A stretch of DNA of 64,000 bases, taken from contig NZ_CP009268.1 in NCBI RefSeq assembly GCF_000807255.1, positions 2,138,384 to 2,202,383 on the forward strand, read 5' to 3'. The notes beneath the pieces are model-generated. The model was not told the origin of the DNA, searched no databases, and saw only the letters and a program-made list of their open reading frames with translations. The DNA is from Clostridium pasteurianum DSM 525 = ATCC 6013. GTDB taxonomy: Bacteria > Bacillota > Clostridia > Clostridiales > Clostridiaceae. A program made the translations under genes and the position numbers. Positions 57,561-64,000 of the stretch are shown here, piece by piece (positions within the stretch are counted from its first letter, which is position 1; every line of letters starts with the position of its first letter).

Positions 57561-57589
57561 ATAATATCATAGTAGTTTTTATTTTTCAA
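57561..57589 (-). promoter_or_regulatory. codY promoter
   Basis: Minus-strand TTGAAA (57584-57589) and TATTAT (57561-57566) have a 17-base spacer, about 130 bases before the start codon. Confidence 0.6.
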
Positions 57590-57697
57590 CTAAAAGTTTA
57601 TTATATTCGACAATACTTAACAAATCAACAATCTTACCATTAAATATATCCAATGATAATTATACTTAATAGAATAATTAGTAATCCAAAAATTTAA

Positions 57698-59782
57698 TTA
57701 AGATGTTTTATTAAATTTTTTATTTTTGCATTCTTGATTTGAACACTCTAAATAGTCTCCTTTTGTCTTATTGTACTTTTTCACCATGTAGGAGCCGCAT
57801 TTTTCGCATTTTTCGTTAGTTGGCTCAAACCAACTTACAAAGTCACATTCAGGATAATTGCTGCATCCAAAAAATTTTCTACCTTTCCTGCTCTTTCTTA
57901 CCAATATTTTCCCACTACATTTTGGACAGGCTACATCTAACTCCTGAACTATTGGTTTTGTATTTTTACATTCAGGATATCCTGGGCATGCTAGAAAATC
58001 TCCAAACCGTCCATGCTTAATAACCATAAATTTCCCACATTTATCACATTTAATGTCAGTTACTTCATCCTCAATGGTAATTTTAGATACTTCTTTTTCT
58101 GCTATATCTATTGAAACTTCCAAAGGTTTATAAAATTCGTCTACTACCTTATTCCAGTTTTCTTTACCTTCTTCTATATTATCTAGCTTATGTTCCATTT
58201 CAGCAGTAAACTCTATATCAATAATTTCTTTAAAGTATTCACTAACAATATTATTTACTATATTACCAAGTTCCGTAGGATTTAATGTTTTTTTATCTCT
58301 TTCAATATATTTTCTGTCAAGTAATGTGGATATAATAGGTGCGTAAGTACTTGGTCTTCCAATACCATTTTCTTCAAGGGTCTTTACTAAGGATGCTTCA
58401 GAAAATTTTGCTGGAGGCTGAGTAAAATGCTGGTTCCCTTTGATCTCTTTTTTATATAATATATCCTCTTTGTTTAAATCAGGAATTTTAATATCATCAT
58501 TTTCCTCATCAGAAGTATAATTATATACCTTCATAAATCCAGGAAATTTAATACTAGATCCAGTTGCTCTAAAAGAATAGATTCCATTTTCTATAATTAG
58601 AGTAATAGTATTCATAACACAGGATGCCATCTGACTTGCCATAAATCTATTCCAAATCAAGTTATATAATTTAAATTGATCATCCTTAAGACTTGATCTA
58701 GCTTCTTCTGGTGTAACATCTATATAGGTAGGTCTAATTGCTTCATGAGCATCTTGTATATTTTTTTTGCCTTTAAAATTTCTTGGAGCTTTTGGAATAA
58801 ATTCTTCTCCAAAATTAGACTTTATATACTCCTTAGCATTATTTTGGGATTCTTCTGATATTCTTACGGAATCTGTTCTCATATAAGTTATTAATCCTAT
58901 AGTTCCATGACCTTTTATTTCAACTCCTTCATACAATATTTGAGCTATAGACATAGTTTTTTTAGTAGAAAAATTCAATCTTTTATATGCATCCTGTTGC
59001 AATGTACTGGTAGTAAATGGAGCCAAAGGATTTTTGTTTTTAGTGGATTTTTTTATATCTTTTACTAAAAAATCATTTTTTTCTAATTCTTTAATAATAT
59101 TATCCGTCTCTTCTTTATTGCCTATGGAAATCTTTTTATTATTAGCAGAATGAAGTTTCACTAAAAAAGGTTTATTTCTAGCGCTCTTACTTAATAGACA
59201 TTCTATAGACCAATATTCTTCAGGTTTAAATTCATCTATAGCTTTTTGACGGTCACATATCATCTTTAGAGCTACAGATTGAACTCTACCAGCACTTAAT
59301 CCCCACTTTACTTTTCTCCATAGTATAGGACTAATTTTATAGCCTACCAATCTATCTAAAACTCTACGTGCCTGCTGTGCATTTACAAGATTTGAGTCTA
59401 CTATTCTTGGTTTTTTTATTGCAGATTTTATAGCATTTTTAGTTATCTCATTAAATACTATTCTACATTTCTTATCTTCTTCAATTTTTAAAACTTTTGC
59501 TAAATGCCATGATATAGCTTCTCCTTCTCTATCAGGGTCGGTAGCAAGATATATTTTATCACTCTTTTTTGCCTTCCTTCTAAGTTTATCTAAAAGTTCA
59601 CCTTTTCCTCTTATTGTTATATATCTAGGATTATAATCATTCTCTACATCAACCCCTAAAGTGCTTTTAGGTAAATCTCTAACGTGACCCATTGAAGCTT
59701 CCACAGTAAATTTACTTCCTAAATATTTACCTATAGTTTTAGCTTTAGCCGGTGATTCTACAATAACTAAATTTTGTCCCAT
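57698..59782 (-). CDS. topA: DNA topoisomerase I
   Basis: A 694-residue type IA topoisomerase that relaxes negative supercoils. The TOPRIM motif NLVIVESPAKAKTIGKYLG and DPDREGEAISWHL, the active tyrosine in GLITYMRTDSVR, and HEAIRPT are present. The C-terminus carries three tetracysteine zinc modules beginning CDKCGKF, CPKCSGK and CEKCGSY. ATG 59782 follows GGAGGGG; the longer frame adds ten residues. It follows dprA on the same strand, a common Firmicute order. Confidence 0.97.
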   Translation of the reverse strand: MGQNLVIVESPAKAKTIGKYLGSKFTVEASMGHVRDLPKSTLGVDVENDYNPRYITIRGKGELLDKLRRKAKKSDKIYLATDPDREGEAISWHLAKVLKIEEDKKCRIVFNEITKNAIKSAIKKPRIVDSNLVNAQQARRVLDRLVGYKISPILWRKVKWGLSAGRVQSVALKMICDRQKAIDEFKPEEYWSIECLLSKSARNKPFLVKLHSANNKKISIGNKEETDNIIKELEKNDFLVKDIKKSTKNKNPLAPFTTSTLQQDAYKRLNFSTKKTMSIAQILYEGVEIKGHGTIGLITYMRTDSVRISEESQNNAKEYIKSNFGEEFIPKAPRNFKGKKNIQDAHEAIRPTYIDVTPEEARSSLKDDQFKLYNLIWNRFMASQMASCVMNTITLIIENGIYSFRATGSSIKFPGFMKVYNYTSDEENDDIKIPDLNKEDILYKKEIKGNQHFTQPPAKFSEASLVKTLEENGIGRPSTYAPIISTLLDRKYIERDKKTLNPTELGNIVNNIVSEYFKEIIDIEFTAEMEHKLDNIEEGKENWNKVVDEFYKPLEVSIDIAEKEVSKITIEDEVTDIKCDKCGKFMVIKHGRFGDFLACPGYPECKNTKPIVQELDVACPKCSGKILVRKSRKGRKFFGCSNYPECDFVSWFEPTNEKCEKCGSYMVKKYNKTKGDYLECSNQECKNKKFNKTS

Positions 59783-59942
59783 CTTATCCCCTCCAAAATT
59801 CTGTCTATACATAATTTAAATCATTTTATTAAAACATATTTTATAGAAATTATATATTATGACAAATTTCTATAAAAAGTATTATAAATAATATTTGATA
59901 TATTTATTTACAATTTTTACAATTCAATTATAATTTCATATT

Positions 59943-61016
59943 CTAAATATTATTATTTAATTTAACATAATAATTACCACTTAAACACATAATTTCATCT
60001 TTTATTTGCATTTCAAATAATAACTCATAAATTTGCGATATGTCAATATTAGTTAACTTTATAATATCGTCCATATGTATGGGTACATCACTAATTACAT
60101 TATAAATTTTTTTTTCTAAATTATTCATATTTCTTTCATCGCCGCTGATTTTACTATCATAATGATTTATAGATAATAAATCAAATATATCATCTATAGA
60201 AGTCAGTGGAAATGCTCCATCTTTAATTAATTTATTAGTGCCTAAACTATTTTTAGAAAATATTGAACCTGGAACTGCTATAATCTCTTTACCTTGATCT
60301 AAAGCAGCACTAGCAGTAATTAGAGATCCACTTTTTAAATTTGCTTCTACTACTATTGTAATTTTACTTAGTCCACTAATAATACGGTTTCTCAGTGGAA
60401 AATTATAACTTAGAGGCTGTGTGCCTGGCATAAACTGAGAAATTATACAGCCATCTTTTTCTAATATAGATTCATATAGCTTTTTATTTGATTTTGGATA
60501 CACAACGTCAATGCCGCATCCAAGTACTCCACAAGTAAACATATCATTTTCAACAGCATATAAATGAGCATAATAATCTATTCCCTTGGCTAAGCCGCTA
60601 ATTATATTTATATTATGTCCTTTAAGTTCTTTTAATATTATCTTAGTTACATTAACTCCATAAGGTGAGCATGCCCTAGATCCAACTATAGAAATATTTA
60701 TGGATTCATTTAACTTTTTTAAATTTCCTTTATAAAAAAGTGCAAAGGGAGAATCATCATAATTTTTTAATATATCAGGATAATCATTTTCCATAAAGGT
60801 AATGATGTTTATTTTATTTTTAAAAATTAAATTCTTAACAAATTCAATCTTATCTTTTTCCCATTTTATCTTTTTATTAAATTTATCCTGTTTATCGTTA
60901 CATTCATTTACAGTATAATACCATATTTCTCTAGTACTTTTAAATCTTTTTATTAAATTTATTTTTCTTTTATTATTTATATTAAGTAAAATAAACCATA
61001 AATCATAATCATTCAT
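59943..61016 (-). CDS. dprA: DNA processing protein DprA
   Basis: A protein of about 357 residues that loads RecA on incoming single-stranded DNA. The Rossmann-like core has SIVGSRACSPYG, ISGLAKGIDYYAHLYAVE and GCGIDVVYPKSNKKLYESI; the C-terminal winged helix is at about 300-355. The start at 61016 has AAGGAG in the upstream gene's tail, giving an end overlap region with the YraN gene if the longer frame is used. Natural competence is not shown by this gene alone; dprA is conserved in non-competent clostridia. Confidence 0.94.
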   Translation of the reverse strand: MNDYDLWFILLNINNKRKINLIKRFKSTREIWYYTVNECNDKQDKFNKKIKWEKDKIEFVKNLIFKNKINIITFMENDYPDILKNYDDSPFALFYKGNLKKLNESINISIVGSRACSPYGVNVTKIILKELKGHNINIISGLAKGIDYYAHLYAVENDMFTCGVLGCGIDVVYPKSNKKLYESILEKDGCIISQFMPGTQPLSYNFPLRNRIISGLSKITIVVEANLKSGSLITASAALDQGKEIIAVPGSIFSKNSLGTNKLIKDGAFPLTSIDDIFDLLSINHYDSKISGDERNMNNLEKKIYNVISDVPIHMDDIIKLTNIDISQIYELLFEMQIKDEIMCLSGNYYVKLNNNI

Positions 61017-61032
61017 ACAAATCTCCTTACTT

Positions 61033-61401
61033 TTATATTTGAAAAGCATTTTCTATTAATCTTAATGAAAATCTATTATTTTTACTGTTCAATAAAACTT
61101 CTATAACATCAAATCTAAAATTTAAATCTGAAATCTTATTTTTTATGATATACAATTCAGAAATTTTATATATTTTAAATTGCTTTCTCCTATCAACAGC
61201 TTCTGCTGGAAATCCATAATTTGTTGCATATCTAGTTTTTACTTCTATAAAACATAATGTTTCTTTGTATTTAGCAATTATATCTATTTCACCCATTTTA
61301 CATTTAAAATTTCTTTCTATTATTTCATAGTTCAAGTCTTGCAGATACTGTACTGCTTCATTTTCGCCATAATTTCCTATTTCTTTATTATATCTACCCA
61401 T
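61033..61401 (-). CDS. YraN-family (UPF0102) endonuclease-like protein
   Basis: A 122-residue protein of the restriction-endonuclease-like fold. Catalytic-type residues appear as GEIDIIA and FIEVKTR (Asp, then Glu-x-Lys), and the N-terminal NYGENEAVQYLQDLNYEIIERNFKCK is the UPF0102 hallmark. The function in Firmicutes is unproven. ATG 61401 follows GAGAGG. It is first of the yraN-dprA-topA run. rnhB, often adjacent, is not between it and the divergent comM-like gene. Confidence 0.88.
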   Translation of the reverse strand: MGRYNKEIGNYGENEAVQYLQDLNYEIIERNFKCKMGEIDIIAKYKETLCFIEVKTRYATNYGFPAEAVDRRKQFKIYKISELYIIKNKISDLNFRFDVIEVLLNSKNNRFSLRLIENAFQI

Positions 61402-61547
61402 GACATCGCCTCTCAAAAATATATTTTATCAAATACCGATAATAGAATTTATAGCCAAATAAAATAAATATTATACTAAAATTATTAATTTTATAATGGC
61501 TTATATTTATAAAAATATGTCAATAATAATCTCTAAGAGGTGATAAA

Positions 61548-63062
61548 ATGGCATTACAAATTAATGCAGCTACATTTACTGGTATTAATGGTATTATAAT
61601 TAATGTTGAAGTGGATATATCAAAGGGATTACCTTCTTTTAATATAGTTGGTCTTGCAGATACATCTGTTAAAGAATCTAAAGAAAGAGTACGATCTGCT
61701 ATAATAAATTCTGGATTTAAATTTCCAGTAAATAGAATAACTATAAATCTTGCTCCAGCAGATTTAAAAAAAGAGGGAGCTTTATTTGATTTACCCATAG
61801 CAATTGGAATTTTAGCAATAACCAATCAAATAAGTATAGATTCTATAGATAAATATATCATAGCAGGTGAGCTATCTCTTAATGGCTCCTTAAAGAAAAT
61901 TAAGGGGGCACTATCTATTGCATTAAAAAGTGTAGAAGAGGGAATTAATAATGTTATTATTCCCACAGAAAATGCAAAGGAATGTTCCATGGTTAAAAAT
62001 TGCTCAATTTTTCCTTTCGATAATTTGTCTCAAGTGGTAAATTACTTTCAATATAAAGATTCTATGCCTTTTAAATATGAAGAAATAGCTGAAGTTCATA
62101 AATCCCTATTGGATTTTAAAGATATTATAGGTCAAGAAAGTTCTAAACGTGCCATAGAAGTAGCAGCTTCTGGAGGACATAATATGATACTTTTTGGTCC
62201 TCCAGGCTCAGGAAAAACTATGTTAGCTAAGAGAATTCCTAGTATTCTGCCTCCGCTAAATTATGATGAAGCCTTAGAAGTAACTCAAATATACAGCGTA
62301 TGCGGAAAGCTTGAAAATAACACTTTAATATTTAAAAGACCTTTTAGAAATCCTCATCATACTAGCTCACAAATAGCCTTGGTTGGCGGTGGAGCAAAAC
62401 TCATTCCTGGTGAAATTTCATTAGCACATAATGGAGTACTATTTTTAGATGAAATATTAGAATTTAAAAAATCCACTTTAGAAGTATTAAGACAGCCTCT
62501 AGAAGATAGAGTAATAAAACTCTCTAAAGCTACGGGAAATGTGACTTATCCCTGTAATTTTATGTTAATTGGATCTTTAAATCCATGCCTCTGTGGTAAC
62601 TACGGTTCCAACAAAGAATGTGTGTGTACAGAATATGAAAGGAAAAGATATCTTGGTAAACTTTCAAATCCTCTTCTTGATCGTATAGATCTTTTTTCTT
62701 TTGTAAATACTTTAAATTATGAGGAATTAAGCATGAAAAAAAAATCAGAATCTTCTATAGATATAGCTAAAAGAGTATTACAGGCTAGAGAGATACAATT
62801 GGATAGATTTAAAAATGATGCAATTCATTGCAATGCACAAATGGAAGAAAGACATATAAAAAAATTTTGTGAACTTACTAATGAATCAAATAGGATTATT
62901 AAAAATATTTTTAATAAGTTTCAATTAAGTACTAGAGCCTATAGTAGAATATTAAAAGTTTCAAGAACTATTGCAGATATGCATGGAAATAATAAAATAA
63001 ATCCTGTAGATATTATTGAAGCAACACAATATAGAAAATTTGTAGATGAAAAAATCGTATAG
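61548..63062 (+). CDS. comM: YifB/ComM-family Mg-chelatase-like AAA+ ATPase
   Basis: A 504-residue AAA+ protein. An N-terminal Lon-type domain (GLPSFNIVGLADTSVKESKERVRSAI) is followed by Walker A FGPPGSGKTMLAKRIPSILPPL, Walker B GVLFLDEILEF, and a C-terminal Mg-chelatase domain with a cysteine cluster at NPCLCGNYGSNKECVC. In Haemophilus and Vibrio, ComM is a branch-migration helicase of transformation; the role in clostridia is inferred. AGAGGTG precedes the ATG. It is transcribed away from yraN-dprA. Confidence 0.93.
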   Translation: MALQINAATFTGINGIIINVEVDISKGLPSFNIVGLADTSVKESKERVRSAIINSGFKFPVNRITINLAPADLKKEGALFDLPIAIGILAITNQISIDSIDKYIIAGELSLNGSLKKIKGALSIALKSVEEGINNVIIPTENAKECSMVKNCSIFPFDNLSQVVNYFQYKDSMPFKYEEIAEVHKSLLDFKDIIGQESSKRAIEVAASGGHNMILFGPPGSGKTMLAKRIPSILPPLNYDEALEVTQIYSVCGKLENNTLIFKRPFRNPHHTSSQIALVGGGAKLIPGEISLAHNGVLFLDEILEFKKSTLEVLRQPLEDRVIKLSKATGNVTYPCNFMLIGSLNPCLCGNYGSNKECVCTEYERKRYLGKLSNPLLDRIDLFSFVNTLNYEELSMKKKSESSIDIAKRVLQAREIQLDRFKNDAIHCNAQMEERHIKKFCELTNESNRIIKNIFNKFQLSTRAYSRILKVSRTIADMHGNNKINPVDIIEATQYRKFVDEKIV

Positions 63063-63173
63063 TATATTTCCATCAATTTCCTTAATAATAATTTATAACA
63101 ATAAAAATAATGGTCTGTCTATTAATGCATATACATACGTTATGATATAGAACATTACTGATAACACTTTTTC

Positions 63174-63202
63174 ATGTTGCCTTCCTGTTGGTTAGGCAAC
63201 AT
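63174..63202 (+). terminator. Hairpin after comM
   Basis: ATGTTGCC / GGCAACAT form an eight-bp stem with a 13-base loop, followed by ATATTTCTTT. It lies about 110 bases past the comM stop. Confidence 0.55.
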
Positions 63203-63239
63203 ATATTTCTTTGTCTGAAAAAAAGAATAGCTATACGAG

Positions 63240-63425
63240 CTACTCATTCTTACTATTTAAATAATTCCTTATATCTTTTTCATGATTTCCAACTAATTTA
63301 ATGGCCGTAAGTAATTCATCTTTCGTACATTTTAGTAATGCACACCATAAATTCATTTCCCATGGTTCTTCTATATTTATTCTTGGTTCATCTGGAGTTT
63401 CTTTTATTTCTGAATTATCATTCAT
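63240..63425 (-). CDS. DUF3606-like small protein
   Basis: A 61-residue acidic protein with the sequence PRINIEEPWEMNLWCALLKCTKDELLTAIKLVGNHEKDIRNYL. The pattern Trp...Leu-x-C-(S/T)-x-x-E-L-x-x-A-(I/V)-x-x-V-G-x-x-x-x-x-(V/I)-R-x-(Y/F)-L fits DUF3606, small proteins of unknown function common in proteobacteria and present in some Firmicutes. AGGGGG lies before the ATG. Single gene. Confidence 0.7.
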   Translation of the reverse strand: MNDNSEIKETPDEPRINIEEPWEMNLWCALLKCTKDELLTAIKLVGNHEKDIRNYLNSKNE

Positions 63426-63771
63426 TATTTTTTACCCCCTGTTTTAAAACCTTTATTTTACAAATAATTATATTTTATAATCGTTATTATTTCATTTCAT
63501 AATTAAGAATTATTTGTAAACTTTAATTTTATAAATAAATCCATAATATATGTCAATAATTAAGCTAAGCTTTAAATTTTTCATAATATTCTTCTACGAT
63601 AGATGTACTCCAATGTTGCGGTACATCTATTTCATTTTGTAAATAAAATTTAGAAATGCTGTTTAATTAAAGACATAATTACTATATAAATTAATACACT
63701 CTAGTAAAATAGTATGTGTAAAGTCCTAACTATATATTGTTAAAAAATACATATACAAGAAAATGCCTAAG
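63426..63771. other. Intergenic region with a possible gene remnant
   Basis: About 346 AT-rich bases between the DUF3606-like gene and the AraC-type regulator. The only coding-like signal is the remnant at 63565-63666. No promoter is chosen; no strong hairpin was found. Confidence 0.4.
63565..63666 (-). pseudogene. Possible C-terminal remnant of a lost gene
   Basis: A minus-strand frame of 33 residues without any start codon reads SISKFYLQNEIDVPQH then WSTSIVEEYYEKFKA before a stop. Its composition looks like a real protein C-terminus rather than random AT-rich sequence. An in-frame stop lies just before it. I do not recognise the family. Confidence 0.25.
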
Positions 63772-64000
63772 CTATTTTAAATTATATTTATTTCTATATT
63801 CAGAAGGTGTACAATTCATATATTTTTTAAATACTTTTCCAAAATAACTTATTCCATTAAAACCTACCTCCAAAGCAATGATAGAAATAGATTTCTCACT
63901 TTTTAAAAGTAGTTCTGATGCCTTTAAAGTTCTATATTCCATTAAATATCCGAAAGGTGTTACTTTTAAAATCCTATTAAAGCTACGACAGCATTCACTT
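63772..64000 (-). CDS. AraC-family transcriptional regulator, C-terminal part (cut by window edge)
   Basis: The minus-strand frame from 63999 to a TAG at 63772 encodes 75 residues and is open at the window end. It contains the second half of the AraC/XylS DNA-binding domain: SFNRILKVTPFGYLMEYRTLKASELL, the second HTH SISIIALEVGFNGISYFGKVFKKY, and the closing TPSEYRNKY motif. The N-terminal sensor domain lies outside the window, so the inducer is unknown. No hit to a specific subfamily is claimed. Confidence 0.9.
   Translation of the reverse strand, partial: SECCRSFNRILKVTPFGYLMEYRTLKASELLLKSEKSISIIALEVGFNGISYFGKVFKKYMNCTPSEYRNKYNLK

Noticed and set aside
59943-63062. dprA and comM taken as proof of natural competence
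   Set aside because: Both genes are widely kept in clostridia not known to be competent, and no pilus or comE genes are in the window.

Overview
The window is a low-GC, AT-rich chromosome segment from a spore-forming Firmicute, almost certainly Clostridium in the broad sense. Three things point there: the codon and base composition; the order of the translation/RNA/isoprenoid genes (rpsB-tsf-pyrH-frr-uppS-cdsA-dxr-rseP-ispG-rimP-nusA-ylxR-ylxQ-infB-rbfA-nrnA-truB-ribF-rpsO-pnp); and the sporulation-linked genes spoVS, a ymxH-like gene and codY. No rRNA, tRNA, CRISPR array, prophage or plasmid replicon was seen. A position near the C. kluyveri/C. ljungdahlii branch is only a guess.

Positions 1-9.1 kb are accessory. 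They hold the 3' end of an agrB-like gene cut by the window edge, gene debris, a broken IS1182-type transposase, a two-component system, a thioredoxin, a GNAT acetyltransferase, a PHP-domain phosphatase and a DUF1292 protein. Next comes a regulator made of two MarR domains in tandem, divergent from a SulP anion transporter. Positions 9-26.9 kb are a mixed metabolic region: a 2H phosphoesterase, RecQ, a DEAD-box helicase, a nitrate/sulfonate-type ABC importer without its ATPase, a Cu+ P-type ATPase, a nitroreductase, a GS39-like dehydrogenase, PurB, a GH13 glycosidase, HPr and EIIA-Glc of the PTS, an aminotransferase and a UbiA/DPPR-synthase-like prenyltransferase. The intergenic spaces here carry a set of related hairpins and dyads that recur within the window.

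From 27 kb to 61.4 kb almost everything is on the minus strand and is core machinery. It starts with SpoVS, RNase Y, RecA (promoter and SOS box visible), PgsA, RimO, FtsK, a ClpP-like protease (TepA type), a YmxH-like protein, PNPase and S15. The ribosome-assembly/initiation operon follows, from rimP to ribF, with a promoter and two leader hairpins ahead of rimP that suggest attenuation. Then come MEP-pathway and envelope genes (ispG, rseP, dxr, cdsA, uppS), frr, pyrH, tsf, rpsB, codY (with a CodY-like box in its own leader), topA, dprA and the YraN-type nuclease. comM/yifB is divergent on the plus strand. The right edge has a DUF3606-like small protein, a short gene remnant and the C-terminal half of an AraC-type regulator cut by the window end.

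Many starts are placed downstream of the longest open frame. In these cases a clear Shine-Dalgarno lies inside the extended frame, sometimes overlapping the upstream GTG/TTG. No wholly new system is evident. The most unusual items are the fused double MarR next to SulP, the recurring hairpin/dyad family, a leader-like element near recQ with competing stems, an orphan plus-strand terminator near 3.4 kb, and the rimP-nusA leader.
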